This document shows, one piece after another, positions 54,301 through 64,000 of a DNA stretch of 64,000 nucleotides. Made by a program: the position numbers and the translations under genes. Under the pieces are notes generated by a model. It did no database searches and was not told where the DNA came from. It saw only the letters and a list, made by a program, of their open reading frames with translations. The stretch's first letter is position 1; every line of letters begins with the position of its first letter. This DNA comes from Toxorhynchites rutilus septentrionalis. Taxonomy: Eukaryota; Arthropoda; Insecta; Diptera; Culicidae. The stretch spans positions 71,838,042 to 71,902,041 of the forward strand of contig NC_073746.1 of the NCBI RefSeq assembly GCF_029784135.1, in the 5' to 3' direction.

Positions 54301-56652
54301 GTAAGTACCAATGCTATATAATGACACTGTCACTGTATACCCTTATTTGTATTGTTAATATAAAAAAATTTAGAAAAAATAGAAAAAAATAATTCTTCCA
54401 GTTTTTTCAAATTTTTTTCTGCTTTCTCCCGTGTTTTTTTTCAAATTTTTCAGCTTTTTCAAAAATTTGGATGGCATCTCTGTGCTAGGGTAGCCATAAC
54501 AGCTCTGATACAATAAATTTCACTACATTTTATATTAGTAAGGAAAGCAACTACTCAAAAAAAATGTATTCACCAACTTTGTAGTCCCCGAAAGGCTATT
54601 ATTTTCGTTATTTTTTGGTCGAACCACGTATGATCGAAAAACTAGGTCAATGAAACAAAACATTATGAATAGTTATCAAATTAGCATAACAATATACTCT
54701 CTATGAATTATGAGTCCTATAAGTATGTTCCATTTACAAAAGGCAAACGAGACTTGATTAGAGCTTGCACATCACAAAGAAATTAGACAAATTTATCGCA
54801 AAAGCATGATTAAGTTGTCGCTAATGCTTTCGACATGTCCCACCGGCTTATGAATATTAAAATTCTCCAGCTATCCAGCCATAAATCATTCAGCGCTATT
54901 CGCTCGCGTCCCTCTAACTATGTTTTGAATTCCGTTTGTCAACTCCGGTGCATCATTTAGCATTATTTACACCTGAACAGCATCGTTCGTTCGGCGCAAA
55001 AGGCGAATCAGCATAATTCAATAAATAAAACAAAATAGAAAAACTATGAAACCTGGACTGGGTATCGGGCTCTCGCCTCCGGTTTCGCATATTTTAAGCT
55101 ACCAAGTGCGCGCGCGTTTTTGTGTGTGTGTTTGGGGTGTTTATTCAGTCTGGTCGATAGTTCATGTGAAATATGATAATTTGTTTTCTGCAAATGAATT
55201 TCAATATGCCTGCTGTTCGGGAGAAAAATGTAGATCATCATCCTCTTGGCGGATATCTTGCGATCTAAGCGAATTCATTCAGCTAATTTTATGGATGTTT
55301 TCTCAAACGGGAGATGGTCATTCGTACCGTTTGCTTATGTTATGAATTCGAAATACAAGCGGTTTTCATAAACTATTGGAGTTTATTTTGATAGAGTGAC
55401 TGTTTCTTTCACTTTTGTCGGTCGAATTGGATGTCGGGTATGGCACTACCTGCCGAATTTTTAGTAGTGTCAAATGAATGGTGTCACTACGCTGACAATT
55501 TGCCTTTTTCCTGCTCTCTACATTCTAGCGTTTTGGCGCTTTCGTTCTTGTAGATGTCGAAAAATTACAAAACTAGGCAATTTTGATTGTTTATGTTCTG
55601 CTCATCAAAACAGGCTATAGAAATTGAACTTCCCTGTTGTCTGCAGTAGGGTGAATGATTTTGGTTTGTCCGATTATGCAGTTTTTTTTACGCAAATCGA
55701 CTTTTCTTAATGAAAATCGCATATAATCAAGACAAGTTTGGGTTTGTTGGAAAGCTTCTAGTTGCTAATTCCCTAGTTCCTAGTTCCTAGTTGCTAATAT
55801 TACTCTAAGGCCGTCGAATAATACAATTTTTTATAATTTTTTACGATTTTATTCAAAGTGAAATTGTGATTATGTTTTGTCCAAAAAATTATCATGGTTT
55901 TTTCGGTAACACTATTTGCGAAGTAGATGTTGCTTTTCTCATTGCTTGAGTTTACTGTCATCATATTGATCCACTCATCATTTAGGATTTCTTCAGAATA
56001 GTGCCTTTTTTGGGCATTTTAAAGTAGAACAGCATTCAACACAGAGAAATTTTATTTCTTCTACGCGCGAAGGACAACATATGACCCTATTTCGGAAAAC
56101 GAGACGAGAAGACGAGCGCTCGTCTCGTTTGCTTTCATATTCCAGAAGCCTAAACTTCTGAAAAAAAAAAAAAAAGAAGACTAAAAACAGACGAGTAGCT
56201 CGTCTGACCCGAACGTTCTGCCGCGCTCGCTGAAGAATCAGTCGAGTCGTCATCTGGTTTGGTTTGATGTGTTTCACCTTGTTGATTTAATGCATCGGTA
56301 TAGCTTTGTTCCACATTCATCTTCAGAAATTGAAAGTGAAAAGAAAGAATTATTTCACAGCTAAACTATAATTGCAGAAGCATTGTATGTTTTGGACTGC
56401 AACCACTAATTTGAATTTTGTACAGATTTTCAAATTGGCACTTTACCATCACCAGAACCAAATGTAAACATTGAACTACATAACCAGGGATGCCAGGTGT
56501 TTGTTTCAAATATCTTAACACGGCACGAAAAGTGTCTTCACAATCAAATTGAACGAGAAAGAATAGTTGATGACTCAGTTTCTGTGAAGAGTTTGATGAA
56601 ACTACGTTTTTCTTCTAATTTTTATTTTTTTGTAATGAGTTTCAATCATCGT
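54301..56652. other. Intergenic DNA
   Basis: 55675-55735 has a diverged relative of the CGATTAT MITE end. 55780-55800 has a short CTAGTTC tandem. 56080-56230 has ACGAGCGCTCGTCTCG-type palindromes. No gene family is recognised. Confidence 0.35.
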
Positions 56653-56660
56653 ACCTAGAT

Positions 56661-57466
56661 AAGGGTGCCAATGAATGTATGGGAAAAAATCGACCCTAAA
56701 ATTTCAAAAAGTTACCCTATACAAAAGGTACACCACCTCGAAAAAACACCCTATGCCAAATATCAGCTCAATGGGACTTAAGGGAGAGTGACGCAAAGCG
56801 GTCAAAGTTTGAGTTTTTTGAAAATCGAAGAATCACCCAAGGGGGGAAGAAATAGGAAATCGGGGTTTTCGAAAAAAAATTTTTGATGCCAAATGTCTTA
56901 AAATTGCATGAAACATCGAAATCTAGTGTCATCTCGATATTTTTTTTTGTCAAAAATCGACACTCTGGAACTTTTTTCAAAAAAAATCAAGTTTTAACGT
57001 TTGTGACACCAGTAAATGAAGTCCGAATGAGCTAATATTTTGCATAGGGTATATTATTGTGCAAATCAACATTTCGTAGTAAGTTCCGAATGGAAATTCG
57101 AGATAACTATTTTTATTATCACCCTAAACCATACTTTTCGTTTCGCACGCCGAAAAAAAACCCAAAGTCCCAGAATGTCGATTTTGGACAAAAATTTTTT
57201 TTTCGAGATGACACTAGATCTCGACGTTTCATGCAATTTTAAGACATTTGGCACCAAAAAATTTTTTTCGAAAACCTCGATTTCCTTTACTCCCCCCTTG
57301 GGTGATTTTTCGATTTTCAAAAAACTCAAACTTTGACCGCTTTGCGCCACTCTCTCTTAAGTCCGATTGAGCTGATATTTTGCATAGGGTGTTTTTTCGA
57401 GGTGGTGAACATTTTTTATGGAGTAACTTTTTGAAACTCGAGATGACCATTTTCATTGGCAGCCTA
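56661..57466. mobile_element. Foldback element with 8-bp target duplication, 806 bp
   Basis: The 8-bp duplication ACCTAGAT lies at 56653-56660 and 57467-57474. Arms of more than 330 bp share GGTGCCAATGAA/TTCATTGGCAGCC, AGCTGATATTTTGCATAGGG, GAGAGTG.CGCAAAGCGGTCA and CATGCAATTTTAAGACATTT. Open frames on both strands are mirror images created by the arms. It belongs with the element at 45856-46998. Confidence 0.82.
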
Positions 57467-57474
57467 ACCTAGAT

Positions 57475-57770
57475 GTTTCGAAGTTCATTGATATGCATGT
57501 GAAAAAAGTAGAGTACTTTATTGTGCAACTGTCAGGGGAAATGCATGTGAACAGATTTTAAACTTTTCTTTATAAATAAATCGTTGATTAGGTGAATAAA
57601 CATTGGCTCCAATAACTCAATAATAACGGAACGTTTGAGTGATGAAACCATATGCTGGTATCAATAAAACCAAAAGACATATGGAACTCATTCCTCTTTG
57701 TTATGATTTTAGGATTTCCAGCCTACCATATAAAAATTTCCAATCAAGCTCGTGTACTGTAATAGGATAT
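57475..57770. other. AT-rich DNA
   Basis: No supported feature. Confidence 0.35.
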
Positions 57771-58143
57771 TGTTGAGCGGTGAGCGTTTAGCATTGAGAG
57801 TTGAGCGTTGAGCGTTTAGCATTTAGCATTGAGCGGTGCGTATTTAGGATTGAGCGTTGAACGTTTAGCGTTAAGCATTGAGTGTTGAGTTTTGAGTGTT
57901 GATCGTTAAGCGTTTAACGTTTAGCGTTTGACATTAAGCGTTGAGCATGAAGTATTAAGTGATGCGCATTGAGCGTTCATCATTGAGAGTTGGGCGTTGA
58001 GCGTTTAGCTTTTATAATCGAAGCATTTTCAGTGATAAATTCAAGTGTGATATAGCATTGAGCGGTGAGCATTTAACGATAAGCGTTGAGCGTTTAGCAT
58101 TGAGCAGTGAATAATTATAATTGAGTGTTGAGTGTTGAGCATT
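57771..58143. repeat. Heptamer array (GAGCGTT type), left part
   Basis: Degenerate seven-base units such as GAGCGTT, TAGCATT, GAGCGGT and GAGTGTT run almost uninterrupted except for about 60 bp near 58010-58060. The array resumes at 59450 after the transposon. Confidence 0.85.
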
Positions 58144-58145
58144 TA

Positions 58146-59447
58146 AAGTCTTGTCCAGTTAGAATCCGTACGCGTTGCACATTTTACAGCGGCACAGTCA
58201 GTGGCCGCTGCAAGAAAGTTTTTACAGCGGTTTGTTTACAAATGTTTCCTCTTCTGGTGGTAAAAGTTTCAAATTTTTTCGTGCCGTAAGTCCGGAGTTA
58301 TTCCACATGGAAGACAGAAGAAGAAAATTAATCTTGCACACCCACGTTGACAATCCAACGTGGTCGGGTGCGAAGATCGCGAAACAGTTGGATATCGCTA
58401 AAACTACCGTATGTGATGTGCTCAGACGATTCCGCGAGCGGAACAGCGTGGACCGGGCGGTTCAAAAGAAGCGTCGAAGCGGAACCTACGATCGTCAGCT
58501 GAATTGGAAGGTGTTGAGAACCGTCAGAGCAAACCCTGGACTGTCCGAACATGATATCGCTCAGAAATACGGTGCCGCTCGTAGTACCGTTCGACGAATC
58601 ATTCACCGAGCTGGACTTCATTCCTACAAAGCAATCAAGCAACCAAATAGGACGATGAAGCAGAGTCTAGTGACGAAAACTCGCGCTCGTAAGTTGTATT
58701 ATCAGGTACTAACGAAGTACCATGGATGCCTGCTCCAGGATGACGAAACTTATGTAAAAATGGACTTCGGCCAACTTCCGGGACAAAAATTTTATCTTTC
58801 CACGGCACGAGGCGATGTCCCCGCCAAATTCAAGTTCATGTTCATGGACAAATTTGCCAAGAAGATGATGATCTGGCAGGGTATATGCACCTGTGGTGCG
58901 AAGACGCCGGTTTTCATCACTACAAAGACCATGGATTCGAAATTGTACAAGGAAGAGTGCCTGAAGGAGCGTGTGTTGCCTTTCATAAAGGCACACAATG
59001 GTCCCGTTAAGTTTTGGCCTGACTTAGCGAGTTGCCACTATAGCCGGGAGGTTCTCCAGTGGTACCGCGACAACGGGGTGGATTTTATCGAGAAGGAGTT
59101 CAACCCACCAAACTGCCCCCAATTCCGCCCAATTGAAAAATATTGGGCGATTATGAAGCGGAAGCTAAAGAAGACCGGAAAAATGGCTCGGGACGCTGCA
59201 GGGATGACCAGATTCTGGAAAAAACTGGCCACAGAGGTCGACACTGCCGCTGTGCAACGTTTGATGGGAGGAATCACCAGAAAAGTGAGAAGTTTCATCA
59301 GAAATGAAGAAAAATAATTTTAAGGACATTTTTTTGTAAAAGTGCAAGAATATATCTTTCTTTTGGTTGATCACTCTTTTTTGTATGTCATTCTATCTCC
59401 GAGATATAAATGATTTCTTCCGTACGGATTCTAACTGGACAAGACTT
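58146..59447 (+). mobile_element. Apparently intact DD37E transposon
   Basis: TA lies at 58144-58145 and 59448-59449. Perfect 27-bp inverted repeats (58146-58172 and 59421-59447) begin AAGTCTTGTCCAGTTAGAAT. The transposase is uninterrupted. The element lies inside a heptamer array whose units rejoin in register when it is removed. Confidence 0.93.
58307..59317 (+). CDS. DD37E transposase, intact
   Basis: 336 codons from ATG 58307, chosen because MEDRRRKLILHTHVDNP aligns with the start of the related transposase at 49584; a TTG-initiated extension reaches 58175. N-terminal helix-turn-helix units lie at about 22-42 and 83-103. The catalytic triad is D145 (LQDDETYVKMD), D239 (FWPDLASCHYS) and E277 (RPIEKYW), with 37 residues between the last two. 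A basic C-terminus (RKVRSFIRNEEK) completes the family's expected length of about 340. No stop, frameshift or missing catalytic residue. Together with intact inverted repeats this makes it a candidate autonomous copy. Confidence 0.92.
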   Translation: MEDRRRKLILHTHVDNPTWSGAKIAKQLDIAKTTVCDVLRRFRERNSVDRAVQKKRRSGTYDRQLNWKVLRTVRANPGLSEHDIAQKYGAARSTVRRIIHRAGLHSYKAIKQPNRTMKQSLVTKTRARKLYYQVLTKYHGCLLQDDETYVKMDFGQLPGQKFYLSTARGDVPAKFKFMFMDKFAKKMMIWQGICTCGAKTPVFITTKTMDSKLYKEECLKERVLPFIKAHNGPVKFWPDLASCHYSREVLQWYRDNGVDFIEKEFNPPNCPQFRPIEKYWAIMKRKLKKTGKMARDAAGMTRFWKKLATEVDTAAVQRLMGGITRKVRSFIRNEEK

Positions 59448-59449
59448 TA

Positions 59450-59548
59450 GCATAGAGTGGTGAGTATTTATAATTGAGTGTGGAACGTTTAGCGTGAAGC
59501 GTTGAGCGTTAAGTGTTAAGTGATGAGCGTCGAGCGTTGATTTTGCAT
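59450..59548. repeat. Heptamer array, right part
   Basis: Continues the GAGCGTT-type array after the transposon (GAGTGGT, GAGTATT, GAGCGTT and others). Confidence 0.8.
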
Positions 59549-59549
59549 T

Positions 59550-59803
59550 TGTTTCTGTTTCCATTTCCGTTTCCGTTTCCGTTTCCGTTTCCGTTTCCGT
59601 TTCCGTTTCCGTTTCCGTTTCCGTTTCCGTTTCCGTTTCCGTTTCCGTTTCCGTTTCCGTTTCCGTTTCCGTTTCCGTTTCCGTTTCCGTTTCCGTTTCC
59701 GTTTCCGTTTCCGTTTCCGTTTCCGTTTCCGTTTCCGTTTCCGTTTCCGTTTCCGTTTCCGTTTCCGTTTCCGTTTCCATTTCCGTTTCCGTTTCCGTTT
59801 CCG
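59550..59803. repeat. TTTCCG hexamer microsatellite, about 42 units
   Basis: Almost perfect (TTTCCG)n with a few CTG/CAT variants at the edges. It produces artificial open frames of Phe-Pro, Glu-Thr or Arg-Lys dipeptides. Confidence 0.97.
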
Positions 59804-59814
59804 AGAGTGATATA

Positions 59815-60720
59815 AACGAAACGGCAACATAATATTCAACAGGCAACATTCCAACGACCAATGGAAAAGTATGCTGCTGAAGATAGAATAGTTTTGCGGC
59901 TTAAAATTATCGATATTGAAAAAAATTATATTCTATTTTCAAAGAAAATACAATTAGCTATAAACTGCTATATACATGTGATTTCTCAAACAACGGAAAC
60001 TTTACAATATCATTTCTTCTGAAGAAATTCACTTTCAAGCTGAAAATTTTTCACCTGATTTTTGATTAACATCGTTGTTTAAGTTCAGTGGTGCCTTAAT
60101 TTTAAAACGAGCTTCGGTATCTTTTAATTAAAATATTGTATGTGGCAAAAGTTTTTGGCTGATTATTGGGTAATGGAAACTTCCATGAACTGGAAATTAT
60201 TTTTTGAATCTGGTTTGTTTTTCAAAACATTAAAACGTTACATTAAATCATTTGCCGGAAAAAAGGGTTGCAGAAATCAAAACTGTCAAAACCGGATAAC
60301 TTTCATACCATTCATTTTCCAGAATCTGACATTGATGATAATAGGAAAATCGAAAAACCCTCGAAATTCCCAAGATAAAAAGTGTACTATCTAGGATCTC
60401 GTAGTGCCTGGATGGAAAGTATTTTGTGAATGGTTCCAAAATCATTCCTCATTAGGGGTGTATGTCATTTCAGGCTAATTGGAAGTAAATGAGTGAGGGG
60501 GTGTCGGTTTAGGACCACATTTTTTGAATGTGTCGAAAAAATGAACATCCGATTTGGCCTCCGTGTCTCAATTTTTCGCACTCATGAACCCTACCGATCA
60601 GTATAAAACATAGTTTAAGAGTTATAATATTCATTTCAAAGCCGAAGTCGCCAAAAAACGAGAATTCTATATGATTAATGGCCGTTGCAATTTAGGGGGT
60701 CGGGTCACTGCCACCTTCCG
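59815..60720. other. AT-rich DNA
   Basis: No supported feature. Confidence 0.35.

Positions 60721-60721
<1 letters not shown>

Positions 60722-60810
<89 letters not shown>
60722..60810. repeat. TA dinucleotide microsatellite, about 44 units
   Basis: Uninterrupted alternating T and A. Length may be compressed or expanded in assembly. Confidence 0.97.
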
Positions 60811-60814
<4 letters not shown>

Positions 60815-61952
60815 CAACATCCGAGATAATTTCGATATACAGTATTAAGCGAAAAATGCGATCGGCACAGAATCTTGGAAATATGTGATATTTCTTTTAA
60901 ATTACAATGAAGTGTGAGTTCTAATTATGGAAAATGTGATTTTTTAAGAGGAAAAAAGTATAACAAATTTAATTGACTCGAGACACAAAGCTCCCAAAAA
61001 TTGTCATTTTCGAAACTCGATGGTCGATTCGTGAACGGAAAATGTTACCATAAAGAATAAAATCTCCGAGGAACTCAAACGTATTTGACAATGATTTTTA
61101 TGGAATTAAAACGAACGAAATACAACATGGACACTTTATTTCAGCTAGTACTGTAAATACTACTACTGCTTAGAATGAACTTTCGAAGCTGACTGTAATA
61201 GGCTTCTGTTGATTTTATGTGTAACACTTTCAAACAGTAAGAGTTCGGTAATTATGATAAGCCAAGCGTGAGATAAACGCTGAATCTACTAACATCACGC
61301 AATGTCAGAAACCAGTTTCATATTAGAACCCCGACTAGACAAGCATAATCATAAATCTTAGCCGAGATTTAGTGTCAACCTTCCAGCCAACCAAAAATGA
61401 AACCACGCCGTAACGTTCCACGCGTTCACGACGCCCACCAGTAATCAACCGTCACGCGATAGCAATAGAGTGCGGGGGTTCTCCTGGTGGTCCAAACATT
61501 GTTGGATGTCGTTCCAGCGTGGCAATTCCCAGAACTGACCATCGTCAGCCACGCGTCGGTCGCGCTTCGTGCGGTTTCATCCAGACATTCCAAAACATTT
61601 CGTGAAATTGTTATTGTTATTGGAGTGGAGTTGTGTGTCTCTCGCGCATCCTCGCAGTGATCACGTAGATACGGGGAAGTTATTGCTTATTGTTTTCGGC
61701 CCCACCGACACAGAAATGTTGTCATCGCGACAGCTGGGGTTCCCAATAATTTATTGCCCAGTGTCCCCAATAAGTGTTCCCGTTTTTAATATTTCCTTCT
61801 GTGATGGGATTATTCGTGTTTCGGTTGGTGTTTTTTTTTTGGTCTGTCTCTTCGTCGGCCAGTGAACTGGTTTTCAAGCAAGGATCCGCTATGAGCGTGA
61901 TGCTGTGAGTCTCTGCTGTCGAAAGCCCGTGACAAACGCTAATGGCAGAGCG
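60811..61952. other. Upstream region of a candidate host exon
   Basis: From about 61400 the DNA becomes non-repetitive and GC-richer, with no TE signature; this could be promoter and leader. An open frame at 61569-61865 has a hydrophobic C-terminus but no recognised family. Confidence 0.35.
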
Positions 61953-62045
61953 ATGATTGGAATTTACACCATCAAAGCATCGTGCCGCAGTAGCAGCAGC
62001 AGCAGCAGCAACGGCGAAAACGTGTCGTCGGGATTAGAAACGGAG
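61953..62045 (+). CDS. Possible first coding exon of a host gene
   Basis: ATG at 61953 opens 31 codons, MIGIYTIKASCR, a seven-Ser run from CAG/AGC repeats, then NGENVSSGLETE, ending exactly at GAG/GTAATT (62045/62046), a donor-like site in phase 0. The surrounding block is unique and GC-richer. No protein family is recognised from so short a stretch, and the next exon is not in the window or not recognisable. It may instead be untranslated leader; an earlier ATG at about 61942 opens only three codons before TGA. Confidence 0.3.
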
Positions 62046-62737
62046 GTAATTTTTCATGTGTGAGGAAGAAGAGATTTACAAACAAAACCGAGTGGGAAGT
62101 GTGTTTAACTACCGGAAGTCACGCGGTATTTATATTGAAACGGTAGCGGTCCGGTGTTCGATTCTTTTTCCATCTTCCGCGCGCGAACAACGTGTCAAAC
62201 AGAAATGAATGTCATTTGTTTACTCGCGCACAGTCCAACGTGTGAATGTTTACCTGAAGTCGTTGATCGTTCCGTCGTTGACAGACAGAAGATAAAATAT
62301 CAATTGAGTCAATGTTGTACTATTAGCAGATCGTAAATGGATGCTCGGTTTAAATATTGTGGTGCTACCTTTTGTAGACTGGAATTTTGACCAAAATTCT
62401 GTCAAAACCATGATCATTCTTACAAACAAAAATAAGCATGGGGAAGCAAATGTCACATTCTTCAATGTTTATCTAGCTCTTGTGTCATATTTGACATGTT
62501 AGTTTTGTCGCGCAACAGAATTGAAGGAAACAGGAAGCTCGTGTTTATCAGAACAAAATAAATAGTCATTTCAATTAAGAAGAGGTCTTTTTGTCGAAAT
62601 TAGATGTAAGCCAACTTGCTGATGATGGTGTGGTTTTTCTAAGAGTCCTATATGCTGTTGAATTACAAGCACCAATGCAAAATTTATTAGATAACCCGTC
62701 TTCTTGACCGTGCAATTGTGCTGATCGCTGTCCGATT
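62046..62737. other. Intron-like DNA after the candidate exon
   Basis: Mixed composition to about 62330, AT-rich thereafter. No other feature is supported. Confidence 0.35.
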
Positions 62738-62745
62738 TCAATTGA

Positions 62746-62996
62746 GGGGCTTAGAATGAAAGGGGTGTAAGTGATTTAATCGATTTCTCTACATCGACTC
62801 TCTCTTCTGGTCATAACTTAGCTGCAAATACATTCCCAGTTGTATTTGACACTGTGGAAGATAGGTCAGAACCTCATCTATCGGATTCTATAGCGAACTT
62901 AAATTGGAACTTTTTTGCAGTTGAGTTATTAACTAAATAAAAAGTTGATGAAGAGAAATCGATCAAGTCACTTACACCCCTTGCATTCTAAGGCCC
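62746..62996. mobile_element. MITE with palindromic 8-bp target duplication, 251 bp
   Basis: TCAATTGA flanks at 62738-62745 and 62997-63004. Inverted repeats of about 45 bp share CTTAGAATG, AAGGGGTGTAAGTGA and ATCGATTTCTCT. No coding capacity. Because the duplication is palindromic it could also be counted as part of the inverted repeat. Confidence 0.75.
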
Positions 62997-63089
62997 TCAA
63001 TTGAAATAAAAATGTTATAGACAGTAAGCGAGGCTCAGTTCGCTCAATGAACACTCGACTGATCTCGGCAAAGTATTATTTTTGTACAG

Positions 63090-63515
63090 TATGTTCCAGA
63101 ATAGGTGTCACAATATAACCAGTGTTATTTCTACAGAAAACAAAACGTTATTGTCACTTTTGTGTGCATGCTTCTGACAGTTTATCGTTGAAGTGACTAC
63201 GCGATTCCGTTTGTTTACGTTCCGCAACAAACCGTGCAAAAGATACTTAAATAAATTCCACTTACCATGTTAAAACCGTGTGACATTTTTAGAAGTGTTC
63301 GGAGTGAGTCGGCACTTTGTCTTCGTACCTTGAAATGGTTCAAGAAGTCTGGAAATGTCAAAATGTTAACGGAAACGTTAAAGAGAAAGGAATCAAATTA
63401 GACGAAATCCAGCAAGATCTAGTTGTAAACTGAATAAACAACAGCAAATGATTAGAAGTTCGATGCACAAAAATTCTCTAGACTCAAACCGTACAAGAAA
63501 CAACAAGCACACGCA
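63090..63515 (+). pseudogene. Possible decayed Tc1/mariner-type N-terminus
   Basis: Plus-strand pieces (RTLKWFKKSGNVKM, then a Lys/Arg/Asn-rich stretch in another frame) loosely resemble the N-terminal DNA-binding segment of some Tc1/mariner-like transposases. The catalytic part and ends are not recognised. Confidence 0.25.
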
Positions 63516-64000
63516 TTAAGGGGGGACCCCGGTCTGGAAAATCGGAAAAGTGAATTTTTGTTTTTTGCATTTTTGGGAAGCTTATGCCCTCAGAAATGTT
63601 GTCCTAAAAGGATTTTTCGATATTTGATTTCGTTGGAAAGTTACAGCCAAAAGTATGAAGTCACCTCAAAGGATATAGTATTGCTGTACGCGTTTTTCTC
63701 GATACCATGCTATTTCAACTGGTGGTATCGATATCTCAGGATCCACTCGACCGATTTGGCTGAAATTTTTTATCAGTATGTAAAAATGAATTATCTAAAG
63801 CGTTACATAGCCGTTTTTCGATATCTCACAGCGATTTTTCATGAAAAATAACTCATTTACAACAGAAAAAGGCCGCCATTTTGGCAATTTTCTGTATTTT
63901 CAAAAACTCCTATGTAACGCTTTAGGTATTATCCTAAAGTTTCAAAATATCCATTGGAGTTTGTTCTACGACACCCCGTTGCATCAGAACCGATACCACC
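63516..64000. mobile_element. MITE or foldback element, left part (runs off the window)
   Basis: Starts TTAAGGGGGGACCCCGGTCT. An internal palindrome, CTAAAGCGTTACATAG (63796-63811) with CTATGTAACGCTTTAG (63911-63926), encloses a 99-bp loop. The right terminus lies beyond the window, so size and target duplication are unknown. The open frame at 63558-63851 is not a recognised protein. Confidence 0.5.

Noticed and set aside
56768..57456. Several 70-98 codon frames on both strands with similar peptides
   Set aside because: They are mirror images created by the arms of the foldback element at 56661-57466.
58175..58306. 44-codon N-terminal extension of the DD37E transposase
   Set aside because: It would start at TTG; the ATG at 58307 aligns with the start of the related transposase at 49584.
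59388..59861. Long open frames of Glu-Thr, Phe-Pro and Lys-Arg repeats on both strands
   Set aside because: They are produced by the TTTCCG hexamer, which lacks stop codons in any frame.

Overview
The window looks like AT-rich, repeat-dense nuclear DNA of a culicine mosquito (Aedes or Culex type). This is inferred from three different DD37E Tc1/mariner-like transposons (a mosquito-associated catalytic signature), I-clade-like LINEs with RNase H, several tRNA-derived SINEs, many foldback elements and MITEs, and histone-type pseudogenes. No complete host protein gene can be demonstrated. The best host candidates are a non-repetitive block at 9.4-10.5 kb that reads like a 5' leader exon ending at a GTGAGT donor, and a possible short first coding exon at 61953-62045.

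Layout. 0-8.4 kb: three 5'-truncated LINE copies, two of them near-identical and inverted. 8.4-16 kb: unique DNA with a mariner relic, a SINE and a GC-rich dispersed repeat. 16-19.3 kb: a TA-flanked MITE, a direct repeat, and a pogo-like element nested in a foldback element. 21.3-28.5 kb: a young Ty3/gypsy-type LTR retrotransposon with near-identical LTRs, two small ORFs ahead of gag, and gag and pol both open. 28.8-34 kb: a Tc1 relic, a SINE, a LINE endonuclease relic and a DD37E element with about 190-bp inverted repeats. 35-37 kb: unique DNA. 37.4-37.9 kb: a 95-bp tandem array. 39.3 kb: a SINE. 41-42.8 kb: two decayed histone H2A pseudogenes. 43.6-53.5 kb: MITEs, foldback elements, a fourth LINE copy and a foldback element hosting a DD37E transposon and a SINE. 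56.6-60.8 kb: a foldback element, a heptamer array split by an apparently intact DD37E transposon, and hexamer and AT microsatellites. 61-64 kb: the candidate host exon and two further MITEs.

The most interesting item is the LTR element. It has no envelope gene, but it encodes a 64-residue single-pass membrane protein and a second small basic protein between the 5' LTR and gag. Both small ORFs end on splice-donor-like sequence. The LTRs differ at one position by eye, so the copy is recent. Other notable points: a LINE/SINE 3' hairpin shared by six insertions, a DD37E transposon whose start and stop codons both lie inside its long inverted repeats, and histone H2A pseudogenes sharing the same non-H2A tail. 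All comparisons were made by eye, so identities and boundaries are approximate.
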